In this document: in pieces, positions 7,122-18,424 of the stretch
How the letters are laid out: each line of letters starts with the position of its first letter
How positions within the stretch are numbered: the first letter of the stretch is position 1
Assembly (NCBI RefSeq): GCF_946848805.1
Contig: NZ_CAMPFU010000002.1
Location: 332,501 to 396,500, forward strand
Source: Deinococcus sp. Marseille-Q6407
Lineage (GTDB): Bacteria; Deinococcota; Deinococci; Deinococcales; Deinococcaceae
Length of the DNA: 64,000 nt
Direction: 5' to 3'
Notes under the pieces: model-generated
What the model was told of the DNA's origin: nothing
Database searches by the model: none
What the model saw: only the letters and a program-made list of their open reading frames with translations
Made by a program: the position numbers and the translations under genes

Positions 7122-8861
7122 ATGACGCAAGATCACGCCCAGACCTATCTGTCCCGCCCCTGGACCGCTCTGTATGAACAGGGTGTTCCGCATGATTTCA
7201 CCCCTTCCAACCGCGTGCTGACCGACCTACTGCGTGACAACGCCCGTGATTTCGGTGAGCGCCCGGCCGTGTCTTTTCTGGGCGCCACACTGTCCTACGC
7301 TCAGCTGTGGCAGCAGACACAGCAGCTGGCGACCGCCCTGCAAAAGTCCGGCGTCAAGCCTGGCGACCGCGTAGCGGTCATGCTGCCCAACCTGCCGCAG
7401 TTCATGGTGTCTTTTTATGGCACGCTGCTGGCCGGTGCCGTAGTGGTGAACACCAGTCCGCTGTACGTGGCAGACGAGCTCAAGCACCAGCTGGTCGACA
7501 GCGGCGCTACCACCTTGATCATTCTGGATTCACTGCTGCCACGCTACCTCGAAGTGCGCTTCGAGGTGCCGGTGGGCCGCGTGTTCGTGGCCCGCGTGCA
7601 GGACGCCCTGCCGTTCCCCAAGAACCTGCTGTTTCCCGTCAAGCAGGTGATTGACAAGGAATACGTGCCGATTCACTGGACCGATAAAATTCTGCCGCTC
7701 AAGGGCGTGATTGATTCCCAGCAGCCTACTCCGGCCCCGGTCACCCTGCGCCCCGACGACACCGCGCTGCTGCAGTACACCGGCGGCACCACCGGCGTGC
7801 CCAAGGGCGCCATGCTGACCCACCGCAACATGCTTTCCAACGCCGAGCAGGCTTGGTCGTGGCTGAGCGACCTGAAAAAAGGCGAGGAAATCGGTCTGGC
7901 GGCCATTCCTTACTTCCACGTTTACGGCATGACCGCTTCCATGAACCTGAACGTCTTGGGCGCCGGCCACACCGTGATGATTCCCAACCCGCGCGACCTG
8001 AAGATGGTGCTTTCAGAAATTGACCGGGTCAAGCCGACCCTTTTCCCGGCGGTACCCACCCTTTACAACGCCATCAACCACCACCCCGACACCCCCAAGC
8101 ACGACCTCACTTCCATCCGCGCCTGCATCAGCGGCAGCGCACCCTTGCCGCTGGAAACGGCCCGTACTTTCAAGCAGATCACCCGCGGCGCCAACCTGGT
8201 CGAAGGGTACGGCCTGACCGAATCCAGCCCCATCACCCACGTCAACCCGGTCAACAGCGAACAGCGCGAAGGCTCCATCGGTCTGCCGCTGCCGGGTGTG
8301 GACGCCATCTTGATGGATGAAGACGGTCACGCCGTGGCGCAGGGCGAAGTGGGCGAGCTGTGGGTCAGCGGCCCGATGGTGATGAAAGGCTACTGGCAGC
8401 GCCCCGACGAATCGGCCAAGGCGCTGCGTGAATACCAGGGCAAGACCTGGCTGCTGACCGGCGACATGGCCCGCATGGACGAGGACGGCTTCTTCTACGT
8501 GGTGGACCGCAAGAAGGACCTGATTATCGCCAGCGGTTACAACATCTACCCCCGCGAGGTAGAAGAGGTGCTCTACGCCCACCCGGCCGCGCTGGAAGCG
8601 GCCGTGGTCGGTGTGCCCGACGAGTACCGCGGCGAAACGGTACATGCCGTGGTGGCCTTTAAAGAGGGCCAGAGCGCCACCGAGAAGGACCTGATCAAGT
8701 ACTGCCGCCAGCACCTCAGCCCCTACAAGGCTCCCCGCTCGATCGAAATTCGCAGCGAGCTGCCCAAGACGGCCGTGGGCAAGATCCTGCGCCGGCAGCT
8801 GCGCGAAGAGAGCATTGCTGCCCGCCAGGCCGCAGCCGCTCAGGCGGCCCAGAAGAAATAA
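7122..8861 (+). CDS. fadD: Long-chain fatty acid--CoA ligase
   Basis: 579-residue AMP-forming acyl-CoA synthetase that activates fatty acids to acyl-CoA for beta-oxidation or lipid synthesis. The AMP-binding P-loop reads YTGGTTGVPKGAM. The adenine motif is GYGLTESSP, followed by LTGDMARMDEDGF and the hinge/linker DRKKDLIIASGYNIYPREVE. The C-terminal catalytic Lys is in PKTAVGKILRR. ATG 7122 has GAAAGGAAAAG upstream, which supports it over earlier in-frame codons. Expression is from a good -35/-10 promoter overlapped by a palindrome, and the gene ends at a strong terminator, so it is a single-gene unit. Confidence 0.93.
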   Translation: MTQDHAQTYLSRPWTALYEQGVPHDFTPSNRVLTDLLRDNARDFGERPAVSFLGATLSYAQLWQQTQQLATALQKSGVKPGDRVAVMLPNLPQFMVSFYGTLLAGAVVVNTSPLYVADELKHQLVDSGATTLIILDSLLPRYLEVRFEVPVGRVFVARVQDALPFPKNLLFPVKQVIDKEYVPIHWTDKILPLKGVIDSQQPTPAPVTLRPDDTALLQYTGGTTGVPKGAMLTHRNMLSNAEQAWSWLSDLKKGEEIGLAAIPYFHVYGMTASMNLNVLGAGHTVMIPNPRDLKMVLSEIDRVKPTLFPAVPTLYNAINHHPDTPKHDLTSIRACISGSAPLPLETARTFKQITRGANLVEGYGLTESSPITHVNPVNSEQREGSIGLPLPGVDAILMDEDGHAVAQGEVGELWVSGPMVMKGYWQRPDESAKALREYQGKTWLLTGDMARMDEDGFFYVVDRKKDLIIASGYNIYPREVEEVLYAHPAALEAAVVGVPDEYRGETVHAVVAFKEGQSATEKDLIKYCRQHLSPYKAPRSIEIRSELPKTAVGKILRRQLREESIAARQAAAAQAAQKK

Positions 8862-8893
8862 CCTGCGACCTGACCCGGGCAGCCCGGGCCCGC

Positions 8894-8943
8894 GAGCCGG
8901 AGAGGAGCCGCCGCAGGGCGCTCCTTGCTCCGGCTCTTTTTTT
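8894..8943 (+). terminator. Rho-independent terminator of fadD
   Basis: 9-bp stem GAGCCGGAG/CTCCGGCTC followed by seven or more T. The long loop includes a secondary GC-rich hairpin. Confidence 0.85.
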
Positions 8944-9025
8944 GGAAGTTGTTTTTTGGGAGGCGTTTTGTATTGCTGCCCCACTGCGGGAGCGGCCCTC
9001 TAACCTGCCCTGACCCCGGGGACGG

Positions 9026-9031
9026 TAGACT
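9026..9031 (+). promoter_or_regulatory. -10 hexamer of the PBP1A-coaE operon
   Basis: TAGACT, about 40 nt before the TTG start, leaving a short leader with a GGGAGAG ribosome-binding site. No clear -35. Confidence 0.4.
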
Positions 9032-9070
9032 GCGGGCAAATCGCTGCACAGCGAGACAAGGGAGAGACAC

Positions 9071-11400
<2,330 letters not shown>

Positions 11401-11404
<4 letters not shown>

Positions 11405-12078
11405 GCCAGGAGCGGCCGGCCGCTGACGTTGCGGCTGGGGAGGCAGGGGCACCACGGGCGCTGCCCCGCCGCCTGGGGCTGACCGGCAGCATCGGCGCGG
11501 GCAAAAGCACCGTGGCCGCGCTGCTGCGGGAAGCTGGCCTGACCGTGATTGATGCCGACGCCCTGGCCCGCAGCGTCACTGACGACCCTGAGGTGCTGGC
11601 TGAACTGGCTGCCCTCTGGCCGGAAGTGGTCAGCGGGCAGGGAGCGGCGGCGCAGCTGGACCGGGCCGCCCTGGCTGCCCGGGTCTTCGCCGATCCCGCG
11701 CAGCTGGCGCAGCTTGAAGCCCTGACCCACCCCCGGATTCGCACCGCCACCCTGCAGGCGCTGCGGGCCGCTGCCGAACGGGGCGAAAGCTGGGTGGTGC
11801 AGGATATTCCGCTGCTGTTTGAAAAAAGCCTGGACCAGGAGATGGACGCCGTGTGGGTGGTGGACGCTCCGCTGGAACTGCGGCTGACGCGGCTGGCGCA
11901 GCGCAGCGGGCTGAACCGCGAACAGGCGTTGGCCCGCGAAGCGGCGCAGTGGCCACCCGAGCAAAAACGTGCCCGGGCCGATACCGTGGTTGAAAATGCC
12001 AGGAGTTTGCCGGACCTACGGGAGCAGGTCAGGCAGGCGCTGACTGCCCTGCTGGACACTGCCGGCCGACAGCCTTAA
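11401..12078 (+). CDS. coaE: Dephospho-CoA kinase
   Basis: Last enzyme of coenzyme A synthesis; phosphorylates the ribose 3'-OH of dephospho-CoA. 225 residues with P-loop GSIGAGKST at 29-37, the DADALAR stretch, and [12 protein letters not shown] characteristic of CoaE. The GTG at 11401 overlaps the PBP1A stop (GTGA), implying translational coupling. The first 25 residues are Ala-rich and non-conserved, so an internal start just before LGLTGSIG is possible. Pairing with a PBP gene looks like shared transcription rather than a pathway link. Confidence 0.92.
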
Positions 12079-12146
12079 GGGCTATATGGGGCAAAAGGTC
12101 TTTTAGTCTAGCAGCCTGGGCTCCAAAATACCGTGCGCCCACCTGC

Positions 12147-12174
12147 TTCACGTTTTTTTATGCACCCCTATACT
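12147..12174 (+). promoter_or_regulatory. Candidate promoter of glutamine synthetase
   Basis: TTCACG (12147-12152), 16-nt spacer, TATACT (12169-12174). Leader of about 110 nt to ATG 12290. Confidence 0.5.
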
Positions 12175-12289
12175 GTGGCCTTGAATTGCGCCAGCCCCAT
12201 TTCACGGCAGGCGTTTTCAAAAGTTATGTGGGTCAAGCTGCCTTCCTCGTGACCGGAAGACCGGCTTTCCAGATGAAGAGGTGTCATCC

Positions 12290-14440
12290 ATGGATAAAGA
12301 TTTCAACGTCATTTCCGCTTCCCGCCAGACCAACATGCGTGACTTGCCCTCGCCCCGGCAGCTGATTGACGAGGTCTACGCCAGTGACGTGCTGACGCTG
12401 GACGATCTGCGCAGCCGCCTGAGCCGGCCGGTGTTCAAGAGCCTGCAGGCGACTTTCGAGCGCGGCGCCGACCTCGACGCGGGCATTGCCGATACGGTCG
12501 CTCTGGCGATGAAGAACTGGGCCATGGAGCGCGGCGCCACCCACTACACCCACTGGTTCCAGCCGATGACCGGCTCGACCGCCGAGAAGCACGACTCCTT
12601 TCTCAGCCCAGTGGGCGACGGCAAAGTCATCTCCGCATTCGGCGGCAGCGAACTGATTCAGGCCGAACCCGACGCCTCGTCCTTTCCTTCGGGCGGCCTG
12701 CGCGCCACCTTCGAGGCCCGTGGCTACACGGTGTGGGACCCCACCAGCCCCGCATTTATCAGGCGGCACGATGCCGGCGCAACCCTGTGTATTCCGGCCA
12801 TTTTTGTGTCCTGGAACGGCGAAGCGCTGGACCAGAAGACCCCGCTGCTGCGCTCTAGCGAAGCGCTGAACCGCGCGGTGGTTCCGGCTCTGGAACTGTT
12901 CGGCGCCTCGGCCGGCACCCGGGTGGGTTCGACCCTGGGAGCCGAGCAGGAATATTTCCTGATTGCCGAGGAATTCTATTACCAGCGCCCCGACCTGATG
13001 ATGGCGGGCCGGACCCTCTTCGGCGCCAAGCCGCCCCGCGGCCAGGAGCTGGAAGACCACTACTTCGGGCATATTCCTGACCGCGTGCTGAACTTCATGA
13101 GCGATGTCGAGACGCAACTTTATGCACTGGGCATCCCGGTCAAGACCCGCCACAAGGAAGTGGCTCCCGGACAATTCGAGCTGGCCCCGATCTTCGAGGA
13201 TTCCAATGTGGCCGCCGACCACCAGCAGCTGACCATGCAGGTGGTGCAGGGCACTGCCCGCCGCCACCGCCTGGTGGCCCTACTGCATGAAAAGCCGTTT
13301 GCCGGTATGAATGGTTCGGGCAAGCACTGCAACTGGAGCATGTCCACCAACGCCGGCGAGAACCTGTTCGAGCTGGGCGAAACTCCGCACGAGAACCTGC
13401 AGTTTCTGTTCTTCTGCGCGGCCATGATCAAGGCGGTCGACGAGCATCAGGACCTGCTGCGAATCAGCGTGGCGAGCGCCAGCAACGACCACCGCCTGGG
13501 CGCCCAAGAAGCGCCGCCCGCCATCATCTCCATGTTCTTCGGCAGTGAAATGACCGAAATCTTCAAACGCATCGAGAGCGGCGAGGGCGGCCGCGGCGAG
13601 AAGAAGGGCCTGCTGGGCATGGGCAGCGCTGTGTTGCCCGACATTCCCCGCCATGCCGGCGACCGCAACCGCACCAGCCCGTTTGCCTTTACCGGCAACA
13701 AGTTCGAGTTCCGTGCGCCCGGTTCCTCGCAGAGCATCTCGATGCCTATTACTGTAATGAACCTGATCGTGGCCGATGCGGTAGAGCAGCTGACGGCGCA
13801 GCTCCGGGAGCGGCTGGACTCGGGTGAGGACCTCGACAAAGCCGTGGGCGAGATCGTGCGTGAAACCTACTCGCAGCACAAGCGCATCCTGTTCGACGGA
13901 GACGGCTACAACGAAGCCTGGCACCACGAGGCCGAGTTCGAGCGTGGCCTGCTGAACCTGCGCACCAGCTTGGACGCTTTCCCGTACCTGACCAGCCAGG
14001 AAAACGTCGACCTGTTCTCGCGCCACCGGGTGCTGAACCAGCGCGAGCTGGAAGCCCGGCAGGAAATCATGTTCGACATCTACTTCAAGACGGTGAACAT
14101 CGAAGGCGAGCTGACCGAGACCATCGCCCAGACGGTGCTGCTGCCCGACACCCTCAGCTATCTGCGCGACCTGTACGCTTCGGGCGAAAGTCAGGCGGTC
14201 AAGTCGCTGATCAGTGAAGTGGAACAACTGACCGACGCTCTGTACAGTGCCCTGCAGGAACTGCGCCAGCACAACGACGACCTGGGCGGGGAAGAAGCCC
14301 ACGACAAGGCCCACCACGTGCGCGACAGCGTGCTGCCGGCCATGCTCAAGGTGCGCCGGGTGGCCGATCAGCTGGAGCATCTGGTCAGCGACAAGCGCTG
14401 GACGCTGCCCACCTACCGCCAGATGTTGTTCGTGAAGTAA
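12290..14440 (+). CDS. glnN: Glutamine synthetase type III
   Basis: 716-residue GSIII, which condenses glutamate and ammonia with ATP; the length fits this large class, not the 450-470 residues of GSI. Active-site blocks are GAEQEYFLI, KEVAPGQFELAPIFED and the GSIII signature GMNGSGKHCNWSM. The C-terminal GSIII extension is a long helical region ending in YRQMLFVK. ATG 12290 is preceded by GAAGAGG at good distance; an earlier in-frame GTG (12281) overlaps that site and is unlikely. The gene has its own promoter and probably forms a single unit. Confidence 0.95.
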   Translation: MDKDFNVISASRQTNMRDLPSPRQLIDEVYASDVLTLDDLRSRLSRPVFKSLQATFERGADLDAGIADTVALAMKNWAMERGATHYTHWFQPMTGSTAEKHDSFLSPVGDGKVISAFGGSELIQAEPDASSFPSGGLRATFEARGYTVWDPTSPAFIRRHDAGATLCIPAIFVSWNGEALDQKTPLLRSSEALNRAVVPALELFGASAGTRVGSTLGAEQEYFLIAEEFYYQRPDLMMAGRTLFGAKPPRGQELEDHYFGHIPDRVLNFMSDVETQLYALGIPVKTRHKEVAPGQFELAPIFEDSNVAADHQQLTMQVVQGTARRHRLVALLHEKPFAGMNGSGKHCNWSMSTNAGENLFELGETPHENLQFLFFCAAMIKAVDEHQDLLRISVASASNDHRLGAQEAPPAIISMFFGSEMTEIFKRIESGEGGRGEKKGLLGMGSAVLPDIPRHAGDRNRTSPFAFTGNKFEFRAPGSSQSISMPITVMNLIVADAVEQLTAQLRERLDSGEDLDKAVGEIVRETYSQHKRILFDGDGYNEAWHHEAEFERGLLNLRTSLDAFPYLTSQENVDLFSRHRVLNQRELEARQEIMFDIYFKTVNIEGELTETIAQTVLLPDTLSYLRDLYASGESQAVKSLISEVEQLTDALYSALQELRQHNDDLGGEEAHDKAHHVRDSVLPAMLKVRRVADQLEHLVSDKRWTLPTYRQMLFVK

Positions 14441-14473
14441 GTCTTTCTCTGGGGTGTGGCCTGTGGCTCTCCT

Positions 14474-14497
14474 GGCTCCTTGCCGCCGGGAGGAGCC
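14474..14497 (+). terminator. Weak hairpin after glnN
   Basis: GGCTCCT/AGGAGCC with a 10-nt GC-rich loop, followed by a pyrimidine stretch (CCCTCTCTCTTT) rather than a clean U-run. Confidence 0.4.
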
Positions 14498-14565
14498 GCA
14501 GGCCCTCTCTCTTTGGCGGCCCAGCGCCTTTTCGCGCTGCTGCCGGCGCTATAGGATAGGAACCT

Positions 14566-15393
14566 GTGTTTACCCTGATGAACAAACCCGTGGTCACGCC
14601 TGCCGAGCTGGACGCTGGCCTGGCCGAACTGGGACTGGACGGCACCCAGCATGTGCTGGCCCACGCATCGCTACGCTCCTTTGGGCGGCTGGACGGCGGC
14701 TCGCGCACCCTGGTCGATACCCTGCTGGGGCGCACGGCCACGCTGGCCGCGCCGGCTTTCACTTACGGCACCATGCTGTACCGTCCCAGTGACCCGGTGC
14801 ACGCCCGCTTCAGCCGCGACCGGCGGGTCAGCCATGAGCTGGGCCGGCTGCCGCAGGAGATGGTGGAGCGCGGGGACGCCGCGCGGTCGTTTCATCCCAC
14901 CCTCAGCTTTGTGGCAATAGGGCAGGAAGCTGAGTATGTGGCCCGCAGCCAGACGCTGGCTCAGCCTTACGGGCCGGTGGGGGCGCTTTACGAGCTGGAC
15001 GGCTACTCGCTGATGATCGGCACCGAGTGGGACAGCAGCACCGCCGTTCACTACGCCGAGTATCTGGCGGGCGTGCCTTACCTGACCCGCTGGGCCGAGC
15101 TGGACGGCCGGATCGCCGAGATGGCTTTTCCCAATTGCTCGGCGGATTTCGGGAATCTGGCGCCTTATGTGCAGGATCTGGGCCGCCGGGTGCAGGTGGG
15201 CCGCTCCACCTTACAGCTTTATCCGCTGCGGCCGCTGGTGGACCGGGCGGTAGAGTTGCTGCAGCGTGACCCCAAGGCGCTGCTGTGCCGCTCGCGCTCG
15301 TGCCGCTGCCAGCAGGTGGGCCGCCTGATTGACCAGCAAGGCCTTCAGCCCCGGCCCCATCAGGCCGAGATCGGCCCCAGCCGGCTGGCCTGA
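14566..15393 (+). CDS. AAC(3)-family N-acetyltransferase
   Basis: 275-residue protein of the aminoglycoside 3-N-acetyltransferase (Antibiotic_NAT/YokD) fold, using acetyl-CoA. Family marks are HASLRSFG at 33-40, the APAFTYG strand, SFHPTLSFVAIG at 108-119, GYSLMIG and the DSSTAVHYAEY stretch. Chromosomal members are often not resistance genes, and the native substrate is unknown. The C-terminus is unusual: C241, C246 and C248 in LLCRSRSCRCQQ. GTG 14566 follows AGGA at usable spacing; ATG 14578 is an alternative. The gene converges on fprA. Confidence 0.8.
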   Translation: MFTLMNKPVVTPAELDAGLAELGLDGTQHVLAHASLRSFGRLDGGSRTLVDTLLGRTATLAAPAFTYGTMLYRPSDPVHARFSRDRRVSHELGRLPQEMVERGDAARSFHPTLSFVAIGQEAEYVARSQTLAQPYGPVGALYELDGYSLMIGTEWDSSTAVHYAEYLAGVPYLTRWAELDGRIAEMAFPNCSADFGNLAPYVQDLGRRVQVGRSTLQLYPLRPLVDRAVELLQRDPKALLCRSRSCRCQQVGRLIDQQGLQPRPHQAEIGPSRLA

Positions 15394-15426
15394 AGAGGGC
15401 CTCTGGGCACGGCCAGCAAAAAGAAA

Positions 15427-15462
15427 CAGGGCCACAGCGAGGAAACTTTCGCTGTGGCCCTG
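15427..15462. terminator. Strong hairpin terminator between the AAC(3) gene and fprA
   Basis: Perfect 14-bp stem CAGGGCCACAGCGA/TCGCTGTGGCCCTG with an 8-nt loop. The minus strand is followed by TTTCTTTTT, so it mainly terminates fprA while blocking plus-strand read-through. Confidence 0.8.
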
Positions 15463-15499
15463 ACTCCTCCAGTTTTCTTGGAGAAGAAAGAGGTGCGCC

Positions 15500-16864
15500 T
15501 TAGCCGCGGCGGTGGGTCAGCATCTCTTCGAGCTGCACCACCTTATGGCGGGGGCGGCCTGCTTCGGCGCCGAGGCTGGTTTCATAGCGGTCCAGTTCCT
15601 GCCAGTCCTCGTAGGTGTACACCGGGTGCTGGGCCAGCAGATCGGCCAGGGCTTCACGGCTGCCGGTGCGGGGCGTGAGGACGCCGCTGCTGACGTCCTG
15701 CAGCAGCAGAGCGACCGTATCGGCCGCGCACTTGCGGTTGGTGCCGATCACGCCGCTGGGGCCGCGCTTGATCCAGCCGGCGGTGTATTCCTGCTGGCCG
15801 CCCGTGACCCGGCCGCCCTGGTTGGCGATGGTGCCGGACTTCTCGTCGAACGGCACGCCCGGCAGCGGCACGCCCCGGTAACCTACCGAGCGCAGCACCA
15901 GCTGCACCGGCAGCTCCTCGAACTCGCCGGTGCCCTCGGCGCTGCCGCTTTCGGTCAGGCGGTTTTTCTGGATACGCAGCGCGCGCACCCGGCCCTGCTC
16001 GTCACCCAGGATTTCAGCCGGGGACACCAGGAAACGGAAATGCACTGTGCGCGGCACGTCCCGCTGCTCCAGCGTCTGGAAGCCGCGCAGCACTTCCAGG
16101 TTCTTTTTCACCACGTTATCGCCGATGGCGGCTTCTTCGGCCTCACTCACCTGAATTTCTTCCGGGTGCAGGTCCACGCCGGCCGCTTCCAGCTCTCCGA
16201 ACTCGCGCAGTTCCTTGGTGGTGAATTTGGCCTGCAGGGGGCCGCGGCGGCCCAGAATATACACGTCCTTCACACCGCTGCGCTCCAGCACATTCAGCGC
16301 GTGCCCGGCGATGTCGGAGCTGTGCAGCTCGGCGGCGGTCTTGGCCAGGATGCGGCTCACGTCCAGCGCTACGTTACCCACGCCCACCACGGCCACGCCG
16401 CTCACCCGGCTGAGGTCCAGGTCACGGGTGGCGGCGTCGGGGTGGCCGTTGTACCAGGCCACGAACTCGGTGGCGCTGAGAGAACCTTCCAGCTCCTCGC
16501 CGGGAATACCCAGATGGCGGTCACTGCTGGCCCCCACCGCGTAGATCACGGCGTCGTAATGGGCCAGCATCTGCTCGCGGGTCAGGTCACGGCCAAATTC
16601 TACGTTGCCCAAAAAGCGTACCCGGTCGTCGTTGAGGGTCTTCTCGAAAGCTTTGGTCACGCTCTTGATGGTGAGGTGGTCTGGCGCCACGCCGTAGCGT
16701 ACCAGGCCGTAAGGGGTGGGCAGGCGGTCATAGATGTCCACCTCCACCGGCACGTCGGCCTGCTTGATCAGGCTTTCGGCCGAGTAGATGCCGCTGGGGC
16801 CGGAGCCGATCACGGCCACCCGCAGCGGGCGTTCGGGGGTAAAGGCAGCAGAATCTTGACTCAT
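15500..16864 (-). CDS. FprA-type ferredoxin/adrenodoxin--NADP+ reductase
   Basis: 454-residue FAD protein of the adrenodoxin-reductase/FprA family that moves electrons between NADPH and ferredoxin. FAD-binding GSGPSGIYSAE lies near the N-terminus, then RLPTPYGLVRYGVAPDH, typical of the family. The NADPH domain has VVGVGNVALDVSRIL, then ILGRRGPLQAKFT. The closing motif GWIKRGPSGVIGTNRKCA is well conserved. ATG 16864 was chosen because TAAACT lies 7 nt upstream and GGAG also precedes it. Monocistronic, with its own terminator. Confidence 0.92.
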   Translation of the reverse strand: MSQDSAAFTPERPLRVAVIGSGPSGIYSAESLIKQADVPVEVDIYDRLPTPYGLVRYGVAPDHLTIKSVTKAFEKTLNDDRVRFLGNVEFGRDLTREQMLAHYDAVIYAVGASSDRHLGIPGEELEGSLSATEFVAWYNGHPDAATRDLDLSRVSGVAVVGVGNVALDVSRILAKTAAELHSSDIAGHALNVLERSGVKDVYILGRRGPLQAKFTTKELREFGELEAAGVDLHPEEIQVSEAEEAAIGDNVVKKNLEVLRGFQTLEQRDVPRTVHFRFLVSPAEILGDEQGRVRALRIQKNRLTESGSAEGTGEFEELPVQLVLRSVGYRGVPLPGVPFDEKSGTIANQGGRVTGGQQEYTAGWIKRGPSGVIGTNRKCAADTVALLLQDVSSGVLTPRTGSREALADLLAQHPVYTYEDWQELDRYETSLGAEAGRPRHKVVQLEEMLTHRRG

Positions 16865-16871
16865 ACGCTCC

Positions 16872-16877
16872 AGTTTA
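16872..16877 (-). promoter_or_regulatory. -10 hexamer, leaderless promoter of fprA
   Basis: TAAACT on the minus strand, 7 nt before ATG 16864. Confidence 0.5.
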
Positions 16878-16935
16878 GCGGCTGGGCCGGGACAGCGGCC
16901 GTGACCCCGGACCGGGTTCAGCATCAGCAGAGCAC

Positions 16936-16975
16936 AAAAAAGGGCAGAAGGAATCCGAGACGGACCCTTCTGCCC
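16936..16975 (-). terminator. Rho-independent terminator of the SDR gene
   Basis: 10-bp stem GGGCAGAAGG/CCTTCTGCCC; on the minus strand it is followed by a run of six U. Confidence 0.8.
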
Positions 16976-16995
16976 CAGCCTTACGGGTTAGGCAT

Positions 16996-17727
16996 TTACT
17001 TCTTGGGCGGGCGGCTGGGGCGCACTTCCACCCGGCTGGGCAACGTGCGGCGCGGCATTTCCAGCAGGTCCACCGTCAGCTGGGCGATGTCTTCCGGCTG
17101 AATCTTCCAGGCGTCGGCCTCGCTGGGGGTGTGGTCATTGAAGTAGGTCGCCACGCTGCCGGGCATGAACTGCGTCACCTTGATGTCGTCCTCGCGCAGG
17201 TCCAGCATCAGCACTTCGCTCAGGCCGTTCATGCCGAACTTGCTGGCATTGTAGGCGGCGCCACCGGCAAAGGGGTTCTTGCCGGCCAGGCTGGAGAGCA
17301 AGAAGATGTAGCCGCCGCCCTGCTTGGCGCTCCGGGTCAGCGCGGGCAACGCCGCCTTGACCGTGTAGAACGCCCCGCTGAGGTTGGTGTTTACCACCGT
17401 GTCCCAGTCCTCCACGCTCATGTCCTTGACGTTGGCGAACTTACCCACGCCGGCATTCACGAACAGTACGTCCAGCCCGCCAAAAATGCCCGTATGAACA
17501 TCTACCGCTTCTTGCAGCGCCTGCGGGTTGCGCACGTCGCACACCACACCGCGCACCTGGCTGCCAATCTGGGCGGCGGCCCCGGTGACTTCCTGCTCGT
17601 TGCGGCTGGTGATGGTCACGCTGTAGCCCGCTTTTGCCAGCGCCTGCGCTACCGCGTAGCCGATGCCCTTACTGCCGCCCGTTACGAACGCGCTCTTGCC
17701 TTCTCCAACTTTTTTCTGATCCGTCAT
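16996..17727 (-). CDS. Short-chain dehydrogenase/reductase
   Basis: 243-residue classical SDR. NAD(P)-binding TGGSKGIG, then NAGVGKFA and the NTNLSGAF helix. The catalytic Ser lies in LLSSLAG and the YxxxK pair in AAYNASKFG. An Arg after the first strand (TSRNEQE) suggests NADPH preference. The substrate cannot be deduced. TAGGGT lies 7 nt before ATG 17727, and the gene has its own U-rich terminator, so it is a single-gene unit. It is only distantly related to the SDR at 27039-27779. Confidence 0.88.
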   Translation of the reverse strand: MTDQKKVGEGKSAFVTGGSKGIGYAVAQALAKAGYSVTITSRNEQEVTGAAAQIGSQVRGVVCDVRNPQALQEAVDVHTGIFGGLDVLFVNAGVGKFANVKDMSVEDWDTVVNTNLSGAFYTVKAALPALTRSAKQGGGYIFLLSSLAGKNPFAGGAAYNASKFGMNGLSEVLMLDLREDDIKVTQFMPGSVATYFNDHTPSEADAWKIQPEDIAQLTVDLLEMPRRTLPSRVEVRPSRPPKK

Positions 17728-17734
17728 GCCTCCG

Positions 17735-17740
17735 ACCCTA
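17735..17740 (-). promoter_or_regulatory. -10 hexamer, leaderless promoter of the SDR gene
   Basis: TAGGGT on the minus strand, 7 nt before ATG 17727. Confidence 0.4.
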
Positions 17741-17795
17741 ACGCGTCGGGGCCGCCGGCAACGTGGGAAATTGCCGAATTCCGGTTTAGACCCAT

Positions 17796-17820
17796 AAAAA
17801 AAGCCCCCATGGAGGGGACT
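17796..17820 (-). terminator. Terminator of the secreted-protein gene
   Basis: Minus strand: AGTCCCC/TGGGGGCT hairpin followed by seven U. Confidence 0.7.
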
Positions 17821-17853
17821 GGGGACGAGACACTTGAGTGACTCCCGGCAGGC

Positions 17854-18312
17854 TCAGGGCAGCTGCTTGGCCAGCTGATCGAAGATGTAGTTGGCGGCGT
17901 CGGCGCGGTGGTTGTAGACCTCCAGCACGCCGAAGTTCTGCGCCACATTCACGCTGCGGCCACTGGGCAGCTTCAGGTTCATGGCGGCCGAGAACTTGGC
18001 CCAGGGCAGCAGGGCGCCGGGGGCATTCAGCACCGGGGTGACCTGGATGGCGCCGGGAGTGTTCGCATTGGTGGTGATGGTGGCGCCGGGGTAGCGGCGC
18101 TTGAGGGCGCCGGCCGAATCGTTGGCGAGGGCCTTGACGACCGTCTGGTAGTCGCCGGCGCTGACCAGGCTGCGGTTGCCGTTGACCTGGGGGTTCAGAA
18201 TCACGTAGGTGGCGGTGGCGGGGTTGATGTTGCCCCAGCTGCTCCCCTGAGCATGTGCGGCGGGCAGAACGGTCAGTGTGGCCAGGGCCACGGCGGACAG
18301 GGTCTTCTTCAT
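17854..18312 (-). CDS. Secreted protein of unknown function
   Basis: 152 residues. The N-terminus is a clear Sec signal peptide (MKKTLSAVALATLTVLPAAHAQ) with a likely AHA-Q cleavage site. The mature part, about 130 residues, has no motif I recognise. It contains repeated beta-type stretches (TYVILNPQVNG, GATITTNANTPGAIQVTPVL) and no cysteines, so it may be a small beta-rich periplasmic or cell-envelope protein. ATG 18312 starts the signal peptide exactly. Divergent from mazG, with its own terminator. Confidence 0.65.
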   Translation of the reverse strand: MKKTLSAVALATLTVLPAAHAQGSSWGNINPATATYVILNPQVNGNRSLVSAGDYQTVVKALANDSAGALKRRYPGATITTNANTPGAIQVTPVLNAPGALLPWAKFSAAMNLKLPSGRSVNVAQNFGVLEVYNHRADAANYIFDQLAKQLP

Positions 18313-18412
18313 GACCCCGAGTGTCGCACGCGCAACCTGACGGGGTATGAAAACCCGCTGAATCTGGTGATTGGCCGTCACAGCCGGGGCGGCGGTAGCA
18401 GTGGCTGGGGCG

Positions 18413-18418
18413 TAGCAT
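18413..18418 (+). promoter_or_regulatory. -10 hexamer, leaderless promoter of mazG
   Basis: TAGCAT, 6 nt before ATG 18425. Confidence 0.45.
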
Positions 18419-18424
18419 AAGAAA

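Noticed and set aside
12219..12235. TTATGTGGGTCAAG before glnN as a DdrO-like half-site
   Set aside because: Only one half resembles the motif and the second arm is missing.
12281..12289. GTG at 12281 as glnN start
   Set aside because: It would overlap its own likely ribosome-binding site; ATG 12290 has the better spacing.
15512..17101. Open frame of about 529 codons antisense to fprA
   Set aside because: Crosses the terminator region and is opposite a well-conserved flavoprotein.
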